Assembly: GCA_964019155.1 (NCBI GenBank)
Contig: OZ025243.1
Coordinates: 41,378,679-41,442,678 of the forward strand
DNA: 64,000 nt
Direction of reading: 5' to 3'
DNA from: Osedax fenrisi
Taxonomy: Eukaryota; Annelida; Polychaeta; Sabellida; Siboglinidae
A model generated the notes under the pieces. That model saw only the letters and a list, made by a program, of their open reading frames with translations. It was not told where the DNA came from and searched no databases. Position numbers and translations under genes: made by a program. Below, piece by piece: positions 49,745 through 61,916 of this stretch. How positions within the stretch are numbered: the first letter of the stretch is position 1; every line of letters starts with the position of its first letter.

Positions 49745-51580
49745 GGTAGTGGTCATATTAATTACTTATCTAAAACTTTCTGTGATAAAATAAGTGTAAT
49801 ACTTGCTGATCAAGTAAAATCAACTATGCCCTAAAATTCCACAAACTTTCCAATGATAGTAAATCCATACACCGACTCTCTGCCCAACTACTTGGTCGCT
49901 CACTCAAAGCCCCTCTCCCCACTACCACCCCCGAGAAATTACCACTCCTCTTTGACAAAGCATTCAATGATAAACTTTCCACCACCCTTCTGCCCTTCCC
50001 ACCCCACATTATGCCCCACTCTCATAACCTTTCCCGTCTTACTTGATTCTTTCGATTCACCCAAACTTGATTGAATAATCTCGTGAATAAGATCGTTGCT
50101 TCACCCCTACACAAAATCATCTGCACTTCACTTTCATCCGGCTCCGTCCCTCCTGATTTCAAAGTAGCTGCCATCTCCCCCATCCTTAAAAAGCCTAATC
50201 TTGACTCCCTGAATTCCTCTAACTACCGACCCATCGCCAACCTCTCAATCCACTCCAAAGTCCTCGAACGTATTTTCTCCTCCCAACTCATCACCTACAT
50301 CACATCCAACAATATCCTTAACATATTCCAAAGCGCCTACCTCCCCCACAAATCTACTGAATCCGCCCTAACCATCATTACCTCCGAGCTACTCTCTGGC
50401 CTGAACAACAACCATACTCGTCCTCTTCGATATGTCCTCCGCTTTCGACACCCTTGACCACAATGTCCTCATACACAGACTCTCCGCCATCGGCATCAAA
50501 GGCATTGCCCTCAACTGGTTCACCTCCTACATTACCAACCGCTCTTCCTCAAGCAGGATTAACACACACTCGTCCCCTCCCGCTCCATAACTCATGGTGT
50601 CCCCCAGGGGTCTGTCTTCGGATCACTCCTCTTCAATATTTACCTCCTCCCCATGTTTGACATATTCACTCACTACCCCGAAATTTCCTTCCATACTTAC
50701 GCCGACGACCTTCAACTATATCTAAACTGCACAGACTCCCCTAATTATGCCCCTGACCTACTATCCTCCTGTATCAAGTCCATACACCAATGGCTTACCT
50801 CCAACTCCCTAAAACTTAACCCCACTAAAACGCAAGCTATCTTTCTCTATTTACCACTACGTTCCTCTACCCTCCCTGAACCACCCCCCATCTCACTCGA
50901 CAATACCACACTCCCCTACTCTCAACACGTCCGAAACCTTGTCTTCCATATTGATACCACCCTTTCCCTTGACTTTCATCTTATACACATGCATAAATCC
51001 AACCACTACCACTTACACTGCCTCCGCTTAATCCAACGCTCCATTACCCTCCCCATCGCTATTACCATTACCTCCTCCTACATCATCCCCCTATTCGACT
51101 ATTGCAACTCCCTACTCTTTAACCTCCCGGATTACAAACTCATCAAACTACAGCGACTACAAAACGCTGTAGTTCGCTGCGTCCATTTACTTCCCCGACA
51201 TTCCCCTGACTCCATTACTCCACTCCTTAAACAACAACACTGGCTGCCAGTCCCCCATCGTATAAAGTACAAACTCTCCCTAACCATCCACAAAGCTATT
51301 CACCAAAATTCCCCTGACTACCTCCCTCCTACATCTACAAACACCAATTACTACACTCCAGACCCGTTCCTCCAACAACTATATCCTTACCACTCCCCAT
51401 TTATACAAACTCCATTCTTCAAATATACGCTTCTTTGTCCTCTCTGCCCCTTACCACTGGAACTCCTTACCCAAACACCTAAAACTCCCTCCAACTCAAT
51501 AATTTCCCTCCCACGGACGGCCGATTGCTCACGCACTTGCAGTCCTTAAACCAACACAAATAAAAAATAAGTAAGTATAA
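49745..51580 (+). pseudogene. L2-like LINE inside hAT element 3
   Basis: Successive frames read SGHINYLSKTFCDKISVILA, NDSKSIHRLSAQLLGRSLKA, then RT fingers FKVAAISPILKKPNLDSLNS and SNYRPIANLSIHSKVLERIF (50071-50457), FDMSSAFDTLDHNVLIHRL after a frameshift near 50430, then SFHTYADDLQLYLNCTD with catalytic YADD (50698-50709), LTSNSLKLNPTKTQAIFLY, PLFDYCNSLLFNLPDYKLIK and HWLPVPHRIKYKLSLTIHKA. At least three frameshifts. The C-rich, T-poor plus strand sets it apart from everything around it. It ends with AATAAGTAAGTATAATA near 51580. Clade L2 is judged from the LDHNVL and HWLPVxxRIxYK blocks. Confidence 0.88.
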
Positions 51581-53118
51581 TAAAAGAAATTAAGAATGCC
51601 AAATATTTCAGTATATCAGTTGACTCCACGACTGATATTTCCCATATTGATAAATTGACAATAATGGTTAGATATTTAAAAGATGATATAATAGTAGAAA
51701 GATTCATTATAATGAATCTTTCTACTATTATAACATCTTTTAAAAGATATTTTTGTATACATTTGTAGAAATACATTCCCATACTGGTTTAGACTTGATT
51801 AATGTATTATTGAAATTCTTCAAGACAAATGGAATTTATATAAAGAATTGTCGTGGACAAATATATGATAACGCCAGTAACATGTCTGGAAGATATAATG
51901 GGATGCAAGCCATTATACAAAATCATAATCCATTAGCAATGTGGATACCATGTGCTGCCCATTCTTTAAATTTAGTTGGTCAATATTCAGTGGAGTCATC
52001 AACAACTGTATCATATTTTGCATTTATACAAATACTTTACACTTTCTTCAGTAAACCTAAAATATTGAATGTATTAAGTTTATTAAGTTAAAGATTAAAG
52101 GAAGCTGGACATGTTGTAATAAAGAGATTATGCGGTACACGATGGTCTTCACATACTGATGCAGTAAGCGCATTTTCTGATGTATATTCAATCATTTTAA
52201 ATATAATAATCAAGATGAAAAAGGATAATCTTAATGCGTTATCACTAATTGAGCTGAATTATCTATATAAGAGAATGAATGAATTTGAAACTGTTTTTCT
52301 ATGCAAAATTTGGAAGGCTCTGCTATATAGAATAAATGCAGTAAGCAAAATATTACAGTCTAATTCAATTGAGTTGATGGTAGCCGTCAATAATTTTTAA
52401 AAAACGAATACAAATTGCAAAGAAATACTTGATGATAACCCATTGAATACTAATGAGAGTATTACACCAAAAGAAAGATTTAAACGTGAATATTTTCTAC
52501 CTATATTTGACAATTTAATTGGTAATTATATAGTATATATATATTTTAATAATGATTATTTTAGATAACATATATTTATATATGTATGATAATTATAATT
52601 AATATTTAATATATAGTTGCATTAAAGCAGAGGATTGATGCATATGATGAAGTGGCTACACTATTCGGGTTTATAGGAAATCTGAGGACCATTAGCTCAT
52701 CAAAAATAACAAATAATTGTAAAGTTCTCCTAAAGAAATATTCTACGGATATCAATGATGAATTAATAAACGAGACAATACATTTCTCTAAATATTTAAT
52801 CGAATCTGATAGATATAATACAATTACCAAAAAATAGTACTATCGGATTATAAATAATTTCGAGAAATTATTGATGTTTATCCTAATATTGAAATTGTAT
52901 ATAGGATATATCTATATCTAATGGTGTCAAATAGTACAGGTGAAATAAGTTTTTCTAAACTTAAATTAGTAAACAATTATTTAATAAATTCGCTCACACA
53001 GGAAAAATTATCAGGATTAGCATTATTATCATTGGAGTCAAGTTTATTAAAAGAAATTGATCAAGAAAGAATAATATATATTTTTTCAAAAAATAAAACA
53101 CGCAAAATAAATATTTAA
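51581..53118 (+). pseudogene. hAT transposase (ZMYM1-like), C-terminal two thirds
   Basis: After the LINE the frame resumes with EIKNAKYFSISVDSTTDISH (catalytic-type Asp), then GIYIKNCRGQIYDNASNMSG with the second Asp, MWIPCAAHSLNLVGQ, LCGTRWSSHTDAVSAF, and after an apparent short intron (about 52531-52616) RIDAYDEVATLFGFIGNLRT and HFSKYLIESDRYN. It ends with the dimerisation block NSTGEISFSKLKLVNNYLIN, EIDQERIIYIFSKNKTRK and stop at 53118. Internal stops exist near 52089 and 52400. A 32-bp inverted duplication at about 51676-51747 breaks the frame after YLKDDIIVERFI. The N-terminal third is gone. Confidence 0.85.
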
Positions 53119-53910
53119 TTAGGAAACTCTTTTGTATTCAAACTAATTATAATCTAAACTATAGTTTATATATATACCTTTATAAAATATAAAAATTATA
53201 CATGTATGCGTACCAGGTACGTCGTACCTATACCATAAAGATGTTAGTTACCCAATGTATGTAACTATGTATATAATATACTATATTTATATTGTAGATA
53301 CATCTAATATGTTTTTTAAATTATAAAAATTAGGGGGCTCATAAATTAAGTTTGCCCCGGGCCCATACTTTGCTTAATCCGGCACTGAGTAGTAGTATAT
53401 ATATATATATATATTATATATATATATACATTCATGTTTAAATTATAATTATATCTACGAATATTATAAATACAAAAAATTATAATCTCGAATATATTAA
53501 ATATTAAATAGTTGCCATGCAAACGTGAAGCCCGGATGTAAATAAACAATATAGCATCAAATTAAAATTTTAAATTCGCATTATTTACATTGTAATTTAT
53601 ACTGTTATCGGGAGTAAAAAGTAAGTTTATTTAATATATTATCTACATTTATATGTTACAATAATTATAATGATAATTATAACTATAGTTGGCAAACTTA
53701 TAAGACAAATAATATAATATTATATATTGAATATCGCTATTCATCTCGTTTTAAATAAAATAATCATTGAAAAGAAAATTACGATCACAACAAATTATGT
53801 TATTAATAAAAATGAATTATAAATAATAATATACAATATATATCTATATTGGTATATTTTGTATATATATATTGTATACGTATACATTATATTATAAGTA
53901 TACAACTGTA

Positions 53911-54034
53911 TAGAGTTACCAGTAATTTCGTATGACTTATAAGTATATTTATTATATTTATTATAAGTACTAAATATATTTAGTTATCTCGTACGAATTA
54001 TTAAATTTATTTCATAATTATACCGTTCTTATAC

Positions 54035-54068
<34 letters not shown>

Positions 54069-54172
54069 CAATATATTATATAAATAGGTAATAGGATGAT
54101 AATAAATGTATGAAATAAAGTTAATTTAATAAGTCGTACGAAATTACCTCGTACGAGATTACTGGTACCCTG
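53911..54172. mobile_element. Short MITE with TTACCAGTAAT..CGTA ends
   Basis: The left end TAGAGTTACCAGTAATTTCG and the right end (reverse complement CAGGGTACCAGTAATCTCGT) are inverted repeats of about 20 bp with minor changes; CGTACGAAATTA/TAATTTCGTA words recur just inside. TA lies next to both ends. Length 262 bp, no coding. Confidence 0.65.
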
Positions 54173-54188
54173 TATACTATTATAAGTA

Positions 54189-54229
<41 letters not shown>

Positions 54230-54251
54230 TACATTTTTATATTATTTATAT

Positions 54252-54367
<116 letters not shown>

Positions 54368-54872
54368 TATAATTACTGATTACCTATATATATTATTTAT
54401 ATTATAAATATATAATATACATTAGTTATTGACATATAATATATACATTAGTATACTACTATATACTATATAATTACAATATAACATATGTCAAATTTTA
54501 TAATATATTATAATGTTTTAAAATATATAAAATATAATAACAATACATTATTAAGTAATAAGTATTCATTATTAAGTATTTATATATAGTACCTATATAT
54601 ATATATATATATATATATAAATTAAATCTAAATAATTATATATATATATATATATATATATACATTACTTTATCTCAAACCTTTTGTTATAAGTCATGTT
54701 GTATACATATATGTATCAATAGTATAGATATTGATGAAATATACTATTATAGTAATATAATAGTATATTCATTAAATACATCAATATAAATCATATAGTA
54801 AGCTTTCAACATGTTAATTATATTTATGTGTATAATATACACATTATACACTGTATACACTGTATATGTATG

Positions 54873-54926
<54 letters not shown>

Positions 54927-55119
54927 CCTAAATGCAGTATAATATATTGAAAAGTCTACACTATGGTTTACATTATATACTTTATAATATAAAGTTTATA
55001 TGCCTGCATGAAATGTATAAAGTAAAATATAATATATATTATTAGTAGGATATACTATATAAAATACTATTATAGAATACTAGTATAATTTTATATATAT
55101 TTATATATATATATACACA

Positions 55120-55386
55120 CAAGCAGTATACTGCTTGTCCTATAGGACAAGGGTTCGAGCCTCGTCCGGACCATTAATTAATTATATAAAATGGGTCTTA
55201 TAATATTATTTAGAAGTGATCTTATATAATTGTGTATAAATAAATGATCGGCTCTCGTTAAAACCATGGATGCCTTAACATGAGAGCGGCTTCGAATGGA
55301 CATTAGAGCCATATATGGTTATAAGTTAAAACTTCATCTAAGTTCCTGGATGGGATGAAAGGACTCCACAAAATAAAAATAACAAT
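55120..55386 (+). mobile_element. SINE copy 3
   Basis: The head keeps only the B-box half (GGGTTCGAGCCTCGTCCGGA); its first half is replaced by AAGCAGTATACTGCTT and GTCCTATAGGAC palindromes. The body (AAAATGGGTCTTATAATATT, GATCGGCTCTCGTTAAAACC, CATTAGAGCCATATATGG) is almost identical to copy 1 at 16001. Confidence 0.85.
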
Positions 55387-55730
55387 ATATTAGACATGTA
55401 TGGCCAGGGTATACCCTATAACTATAGTTATAGAAAATGACTGCTTAGTATACACTTATAAGCAGTGCTTACTATTAGTTATATAGTTATAATTATACTG
55501 ATACTTACCATTTATTAAAACAATAGGTTTCAATATTAATTTATTAAAATATAAAATTATACATATATGATTAATTATGTATATATAGTTACTTTATTAA
55601 GTACATACAGTTGTAATGTAGTATTTATGTTATAGTTATAATTATAACATAAAGTAAATACATATAATAACATACATACTACATTACAACTGTATGTACT
55701 TAATAAAGTAACTATATATATATATAATTA

Positions 55731-55770
<40 letters not shown>

Positions 55771-56083
55771 CAAAATAATAAAACCAATATACATATAAAT
55801 TTTATTTATCAAAATAGTATAAATAATTAATAATAAATAAGAGATTTATATTTAAAAAACAACATATTTGTTTTATTCATTAATTTATTAATTATTATAC
55901 CTCTATAATAATAAATAAATAATACATATGTAGGTATTAGCTATATTATTATTATACTAGTTTAATATATTAATACAGTTTATGTACTATTAATTTATAG
56001 ATGTGTACTATAGGTAAGATAATAGTAGGATAATAATTTAATATCAAATTATATTTAGCAACCCTCGACCCTAAAAGAGCTTA
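55387..56083. other. AT-rich DNA with an inverted repeat
   Basis: An inverted repeat has arms 55553-55628 and 55677-55740 (TTTATTAAGTACATACAGTT and complement). Nothing else was identified. Confidence 0.55.
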
Positions 56084-57250
56084 TCACCATTTGTGTTTAC
56101 GATCATAAATTGAACCTATATTATATTGAATTTTAATGGTTAATAAAGGTACAATAATAATAATTAAAGTGAATAAAGGTTCCCAAAGAACTAGATCCGA
56201 AATAACCTCATCATCTCTAAGTAGACAATGTCCAGAAAACTTTAAGCATCGACGTCTGATCTTTGTAGATACTTTTTCTATAGCTCCATAAAGTACCTCG
56301 TTTGTAACTCTCTGATACCAATGTACGTTTAATATCATTTGTAGAATTCGAGTGTATGTGCCATCAAATTTTTTGAGTATTGTTTTGTGAGGGTCCAATT
56401 CTCACATCCATACCGCAGAACCGATTCAACTATCGTGTTCATGAGCCTGATTTTTAGTTTCCTACTAAGAGTTGATTTACAGATATTCCTCATTTGATTA
56501 CATGTTCTCCAAGTAAGTAATTTTCTGATTTTCAAATATTTTTCACTGCTGTCTATACATGCCCCTGTGTACTTTAAGTATTCAACCATTTTAGATTTGA
56601 CCCATCTATATCTTTGATTTCAAACTGTTGATTGGTATTGTAACATGTATTTCGTTATCCCTGTATTCATGCTTATTCCTACTCGTTTTGCTGATATTTC
56701 GACTCTATGAGAATCTCTATGGCTTCTTTGATACCTTCACTTACTAATGCAATATCATCTGCGAAATCCATATATGTAACAGTGATAGGTAGTACTCTAC
56801 TGCTTGTGATTTTCCTTATTTGGAAACCTAGCTTATCTTCCCTTCCTAGTAAATATGTTCTCATAACATAATCGATAATTATGACAAAAAAAGATATGTA
56901 GTTACGTAACTCCGTGTAAGAAACCAACTAGAATATTTAAAGTTTCCGTTTCTCCATCGGGTGTAATGACCTTGGCAGTAGCTAATAGCCGTCACTAACT
57001 CCTCTGGTATCCCGTAAGCTTTCAGTATCGTAAGCATGTTTCCTCTACGTATAGTATTAAAGGCTTTCTTGAAGTCGATGAATCTCAGTATTGCTTCTAG
57101 ATTATTATCTTTAACTCCCTCAATCAGTCATCTGAGTGCTAATATGTAACTGTTTGTTCTTCTGCCACTTCTGAAACTATTTTGATTTTTCCTTAGATAA
57201 CCATCTAGATGAGGCCTAATTATTTTATTTATACGATTATAAGTTTTCGC
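56084..57250 (-). pseudogene. RTE-like LINE, degraded, minus strand
   Basis: On the minus strand from about 57250: NRINKIIRPHLDGYLRKNQN, SFRSGRRTNSYILAL, then AILRFIDFKKAFNTIRRGNM and ILKAYGIPEELVTAISYCQ (RT boxes), YVMRTYLLGREDKLGFQIRK, ITVTYMDFADDIALVSEGIK (catalytic FADD), LKYTGACIDSSEKYLKIRKL, VESVLRYGCENWTLTKQYSK, and STKIRRRCLKFSGHCLLRDD with LVLWEPL. Several frameshifts and stops. Same family type as 20560-21376 and 59885-60295, but covering more of the RT. Confidence 0.85.
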
Positions 57251-57424
57251 TACCTATGAACTAAGATTTATATATAAGTTAGAAAAAGTAAGACACTATA
57301 TATATAGTGGTATAATTTGTATGGCTCTTCTAAGTTCATCGTAGAATTTGTTTATAACTTCATATTCGCTAGAATGTGTAAGTGCATATATGATTATAAT
57401 AGATGTTGCAGGATTTCCATGGAA

Positions 57425-57609
57425 TATATATATTTAATTTAATTTAATTTATTTTAAAGAATCTTTGAGCCAAAGCAATCAAACGTCTAAAGTAAAAACA
57501 ATATAACGGAATATAAACACAAATAAAATAACTAATAATAACGAACAATAGGAATACTCAACATTAATATAAATAGTAAATAACATTATAAATAGTGATA
57601 ACAATAGTA

Positions 57610-57610
<1 letters not shown>
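57425..57610 (-). mobile_element. LINE 3' tail fragment, minus strand
   Basis: Read on the minus strand it ends ACGTTTGATTGCTTTGGCTC, AAAGATTC, then AAATAAATTAAATTAAATTAAAT, a pentanucleotide tail after an AATAAA-like word. It resembles the 3' region at 21660-21843 in style. Confidence 0.45.
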
Positions 57611-57678
<68 letters not shown>

Positions 57679-57749
57679 TATATATTATATATATATATAT
57701 ATTTAATAATATTTATCTAGATATTAAATATTTGTTTGAAGTCCATAAT

Positions 57750-58300
57750 CAATTACAATAGGATACATTGGATTAACGTTCACTATAGTGAAAGAACCCT
57801 ATATGGTTCAGCGATTACAATTACATTAGGGTAAAATAAGTAAGGTAAAGCTCAAATAATATCACTAGGGTACATATGATTAAATGTAACTATAGTGAAA
57901 ATGTAAACCCAATAGTATACAAATAATACAATTATATTACTGTACGCGTAACCGCGGTTCAAATAATTCCATTAGGCTGCATAGGATTACTTTTCCCTGG
58001 GGTACATCGAATATAATTTAAATATGATATATATCTCATATTGTATACAATATATATATACAATTATAATAGGTTACAACTACAATTGCCTGAGCTCAGG
58101 TACCCTAGGGTACATGGTATCCTATAATGATGTTATATCTTATAATGTATATACTCTAATATTCTCTAGTTTACAGTTTGATTATTTTGAGGGTATACAA
58201 TTTGTAGGGTATATAAAGTATACTTTTCTTATTTGTTCTGATTTTTAACCTTGTTATAATCCTATAGGGTACGGATATAGCCATATATAGGGACACCATT
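57750..58300. repeat. Degenerate repeat with TAGGGTAC core
   Basis: The word (A/C)TAGGGTACAT or close variants recurs about eight times (near 57784, 57828, 57867, 57973, 57999, 58106, 58216, 58267), often preceded by CAAATAAT..CA. Spacing is 40-110 bp, so it is a worn minisatellite. It ends about 280 bp before the ORF at 58584. Confidence 0.5.
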
Positions 58301-58583
58301 TTCACACACACGAAATTGCACTCGCAACAACATACTTGTCAAAAGTGTACATCAATAGATAAACTTAAATATAATTAACTATGATACTTGCAAAATAAAT
58401 TCTAATTCAAACATTTTTAAATGATAAAATTGTGATTTAAAATTTAAATAATTATATAATTTAATTATATAAATGTAAAAATAGTAAACTATTGAATAGA
58501 TATCAACGATATGAATATACACAATTATATACTTAAGTAGCATATCGTTAGTTATCGTTAACAATTCTACTTCTACCACAGTC

Positions 58584-59669
58584 ATGAAGTTATGGGACAA
58601 CGTAGTGAGGATGATCCGGTTCCTGCACCGACCGTACCGCGAAGAGGACGACGCCCTGAAGATCTCCGACCTGTACGACCAGATAGCAGCCATTCGCCGC
58701 GAACGGGGTTTCTCGCGCTACTACGCCTGTCCTCTAGACGTCGACGTGCACGAGTCCGTGTACCAGCGCAGCGAACGACTGCAGTGTTCCGATATAGTAC
58801 GCGACGAGTTGGATCGTCTCCACTTCGAGGAGAGGGTTTGGCTGAGACGAGGCGATTCCGGCGCGTCCAGTCGCGTCGTTATCACGGATCCGGAGTTAGA
58901 CCGGCTAGTAGGGCTGGCATCCGATAGCGAAACCCCGGCCGTAGATACATCGGCGCTACGATCCGATACCGTTATAGAAATGGAGTCCGCCATCGCTGGG
59001 ATTAACCTCTCCGGAGGTCGGGGGTCACCGTCGGGTCGAGTGACCTCAGCGTCGACTTGGCTGGAAGTCGCCTCACCTGAGTCCGTGGCTAAACTCTACT
59101 CCGTACGACCTATCGCTTCAGCCGAGCGTCCCGCTTGCGGGGAGAGAACCGCGCTCGACCTTCAGGAATTGGAAGCCAGGCGGAAGTCGGTCATGGCGAG
59201 GATACTGTGCGACATCCACAAACACCCCATTAAGTTGGTCAGCAGGTCGAGTAAGCACCGCAAGGTCGAGCAGTTGGAGATGACCCCCGTGAGGGAGAAG
59301 GTTAAACTGAACATAACCCCGTCAACCCTAAAGGGGGTGGGGCTTAAGAAAACCGGCTACAGGTCCGGACATTTCATTGGCTTTCCGAAGATCTCCATCT
59401 ATTCGATCAAGAAGTCAAACCCTAAGATGAATTCGGCGCTGAAACTTCAGAACAAACGATCCAGCACCGAATGTCGTAGCGGACGAAGATCATCCCCGGC
59501 CCCGGTGTGCGCTAGAGCGGAGCGGATGTGTGCTATAGCGGACCGAGTGTGCGACTCTAGAGGAAGGCCGACCGACGCGAACCTGGCGGGAGTCCGAGAT
59601 TCGCTGATGACGTCATTGAAGAACCGCAGAACTAAAATATCTCCAGACAGCGACGGATCAAATAAATAA
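58584..59669 (+). CDS. Unknown protein, 361 codons, probable last exon
   Basis: I do not recognise this protein. The ORF starts MKLWDNVVRMIRFLHRPYRE and stops at 59669. The GC content is about twice that of the surroundings, and the frame is open for over 1 kb, which makes real coding very likely. A good acceptor, TTCTACTTCTACCACAG, ends two bases before the ATG, and the frame is open upstream of it, so this may be a last exon and not a single-exon gene. The N-terminal third (residues 1-100) is rich in acidic and Arg residues (DDALKISDLYDQIAAIRRE, LDRLHFEERVWLRRG) and probably helical. Residues 100-200 are Ser/Gly/Ala rich. The C-terminal half is strongly basic (SRSSKHRKVEQLE, LKKTGYRSGHFIGFPKIS, KLQNKRSSTECRSGRRSS) and looks disordered. 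No transmembrane segment, signal peptide or known motif is visible. AATAAA overlaps the stop region. Confidence 0.75.
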   Translation: MKLWDNVVRMIRFLHRPYREEDDALKISDLYDQIAAIRRERGFSRYYACPLDVDVHESVYQRSERLQCSDIVRDELDRLHFEERVWLRRGDSGASSRVVITDPELDRLVGLASDSETPAVDTSALRSDTVIEMESAIAGINLSGGRGSPSGRVTSASTWLEVASPESVAKLYSVRPIASAERPACGERTALDLQELEARRKSVMARILCDIHKHPIKLVSRSSKHRKVEQLEMTPVREKVKLNITPSTLKGVGLKKTGYRSGHFIGFPKISIYSIKKSNPKMNSALKLQNKRSSTECRSGRRSSPAPVCARAERMCAIADRVCDSRGRPTDANLAGVRDSLMTSLKNRRTKISPDSDGSNK

Positions 59670-59884
59670 TGTTTTAAATTGTCTATACGCTTTAATATAT
59701 ATATAATGCATATATTTAATTTATTTAATATAATACCTATCATAATTATTTAATAACTCTAATGTATCTATCTTAATAAATATCGTCATAATTTATTTGT
59801 CTAAAATCATTTATCATAATTTAAATAATTATTATCATAATATTAATAATTTTATATAATTGTAAACATTATTATAAAATCATT

Positions 59885-60295
59885 ATACTTACTTACTTTA
59901 AGTAGAGATCTCTCTCGACCAGATCTTGCAGTCATTCTCTATCTATCACTTCATATTTCAGCAACATCGTCCATTCCGCAATTTTTCTAAGAATATATAT
60001 GTATGTTAACGGTTATTCAGGCTATCCTACTTCGATTTCTTTTCCCTCTTTTATGTTTCCAAAGCAGCAGTTTATTTGCGATCTCGTCGTGGTGTCTGAT
60101 GGATTGGCGACTAATCGCATTCTTCTCTCAGAAATAGTGTCAGTAATTGTTGGTAACTTTATATAATATTTATTGGTTAACTTGCTTTTCCACTTGGTAT
60201 ATGTTGCCATTCTTGGCATCCGAATTTAATAGCCATCAATTTTCTTCTTAAGTTTTGAATCTATTTTCCAACATTCGCTTCCATATATATATGAC
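59885..60295 (-). pseudogene. RTE-like LINE 3' end fragment, minus strand
   Basis: On the minus strand from 60295: YGSECWKIDSKLKKKIDGY, WKSKLTNKYYIKLPTITDTI, SERRMRLV, then in a shifted frame HHDEIANKLLLWKHKRGKRN and REWLQDLVERDLY. It matches the C-terminus at 20900-21351 (YGSECWTIDASLRKKIDG, RRLRLAGHCIRHNDE) and ends in the same AAGTAAGTAAGTA tail. A SINE begins 20 bp beyond its 5' break. Confidence 0.8.
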
Positions 60296-60317
60296 TTAGA
60301 TAACTGTCTGCAGGCAA

Positions 60318-60540
60318 ATGTGTGGCTCAGTTGGCTAAGGCGTCAGACACACAATCAGTATGACGCAGGTTCGAACCTCGTCGGGACCATTAATTAATTT
60401 TATAAAATGGGTCTTAAATTAAGACCCTTAATATATTATTTAGAATAATTGGTGATTTTATATAATTATATATAAATAAATGATCGTATCTCGTTAAAAC
60501 CATGGATGCCTTAACATGAGAATGCTTTCGAAGGAATACT
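60318..60540 (+). mobile_element. SINE copy 4 with tRNA-like head
   Basis: The head GTGTGGCTCAGTTGGCTAAG GCGTCAGACAC...GCAGGTTCGAACCTCGTCGG has A-box (TGGCTCAGTTGGCTAAGG) and B-box (GGTTCGAACC). The body matches the other copies but stops early, after GAGAATGCTTTCGAAGGA, so the 3' third and tail are missing. Confidence 0.85.
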
Positions 60541-61130
60541 CCGTGAATATACGTAATAATAATTAATGATATTGTAATACATAAATAAATTGTTTATAAA
60601 CGGTATAATATATATATTAAAATCTACAACCACATTCAGGTTAGTGTCTCCCGAATGACTCATATCGTGGTTTCATTCAAATATTTAATATTAAAATGTT
60701 ATTTTAATTATTTGTAGGTATTATCACTGAATCATATACTCTGATAATACTATGTAGGCAGTTAAGCATTTTCTAATATTATCTAAATAAATATTAAAAG
60801 TGTACTATAGTAGTAGAAACATAGGTAGTACCTACTTCGTTTTGGTAAATTAAAATAATATTGTTAAACCATATATTAAATTAATAGAAATTTACATAAA
60901 TACAATTACAAATATATTTTAGTTTATTTTAATTGTATAATAATTATATATATCAAATCTATTATAAATGCTTACTGTTTAATAATAATAAATGTAAATA
61001 TATAGTATATACACTATGTATTCAGGAACTTATATATGATAAATATAGTGACCTCAGAACATTCTTTATATATCCAAGATCTTGTGTAACATCTTAAAAT
61101 AATATATGTATATGTATTACTCTATACATA
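60541..61130. other. AT-rich intergenic DNA
   Basis: No coding signal, transposon end or notable repeat was recognised. Confidence 0.5.
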
Positions 61131-61140
61131 ACTCTCTCTA

Positions 61141-61188
<48 letters not shown>

Positions 61189-61211
61189 CCTCTCTCTCTC
61201 TCTCTCCCTCC

Positions 61212-61258
<47 letters not shown>
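61131..61258. repeat. (TC)n and (TA)n microsatellite
   Basis: Imperfect (TC)n at 61131-61229 with TCCC and TATC interruptions, followed by (TA)n at 61230-61258. Confidence 0.95.
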
Positions 61259-61259
<1 letters not shown>

Positions 61260-61689
61260 CTACCTGTGTGGCTCATATAACATTATTATCTAATTAAATA
61301 ACTACTTCACACGATTTGATTTTTATAAGTGAATCAAATTTGATTTGCTTAAATTGATTTGCTTTAAGCAATATATTTATATTTTCAAATTACCTACATA
61401 ACATCATCTATATTGTATTTATATTATCTGAAAATGTATAAAGATTTATCAAACGTTTCACATGGAGTATCATCAACAATTATTAATAATGTAATTAGGA
61501 GCTATCATAATTAGTTACAGTTCTTTCAAATATTTGGGCCTACAATTAAATCTATTTTTCAAGATCAAAAATGCGTTAGCAAATAATTATATCGACATCA
61601 ACTTGTCCTTAAATACATCGTATGCAACTATATAGGTCTACTCTTCGCGATGAGGAAGATGTATTTTTTTTGTATTTATCAACAATTAC

Positions 61690-61850
61690 TATGTAGGTAT
61701 ATCTATATCACAATTTGGTAATATCGTTCTTATAGATTCAGATGATTTCAAGTATGTAACTACGTCAGAAATGCTACCATGTTTACCTCTTTTTAAAATC
61801 GGAAGCTCCAAATTCAAATACCGAATATTAAATTCAGGATATTTATTGAT
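61690..61850 (-). CDS. hAT-transposase-like gene, exon 3 (tentative)
   Basis: After a TTAATAG acceptor the minus frame reads INKYPEFNIRYLNLELPILK, then RGKHGSISDVVTYLKSSES and IRTILPNCDIDIPT. Entry phase 0 fits exon 2. The LPN motif and position after an RF-containing helix resemble the part of hAT transposases before the dimerisation domain, but the ERSFS block is not found downstream. The end of the exon (61690, donor TA|GTAATT) is a guess. Confidence 0.35.
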
Positions 61851-61916
61851 CTATTAATGCAATTATTTAAAAGTAATTTACATCTTATTATTATTATTAT
61901 TATTATATTATCTAAC

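Larger units (their letters stand above)
49623..53387 (+). mobile_element. hAT element 3 (ZMYM1-like transposase) with nested L2
   Basis: The left end CAGTGCCGGATTTAGACGGG and the inverted right end CAGTGCCGGATTAAGCAAAG are hAT-type terminal repeats (then GGGCCCCA / GGGCCCGGGG). An 8-bp target duplication AGTAGTAG (49615-49622 and 53388-53395) fits hAT, with the caveat that the target is itself an AGT repeat. It contains an L2-like LINE at 49745-51580 and the second half of a transposase after it. Confidence 0.92.

Noticed and set aside
58379..58693. Minus-strand 104-codon ORF
   Set aside because: Covers AT-rich upstream DNA and the antisense of the orphan ORF start; no coding features.
58592..58927. 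Alternative 111-codon ORF (plus) and 90-codon ORF (minus, 58721-58993)
   Set aside because: Shadow frames inside the 361-codon ORF; the main frame is much longer.
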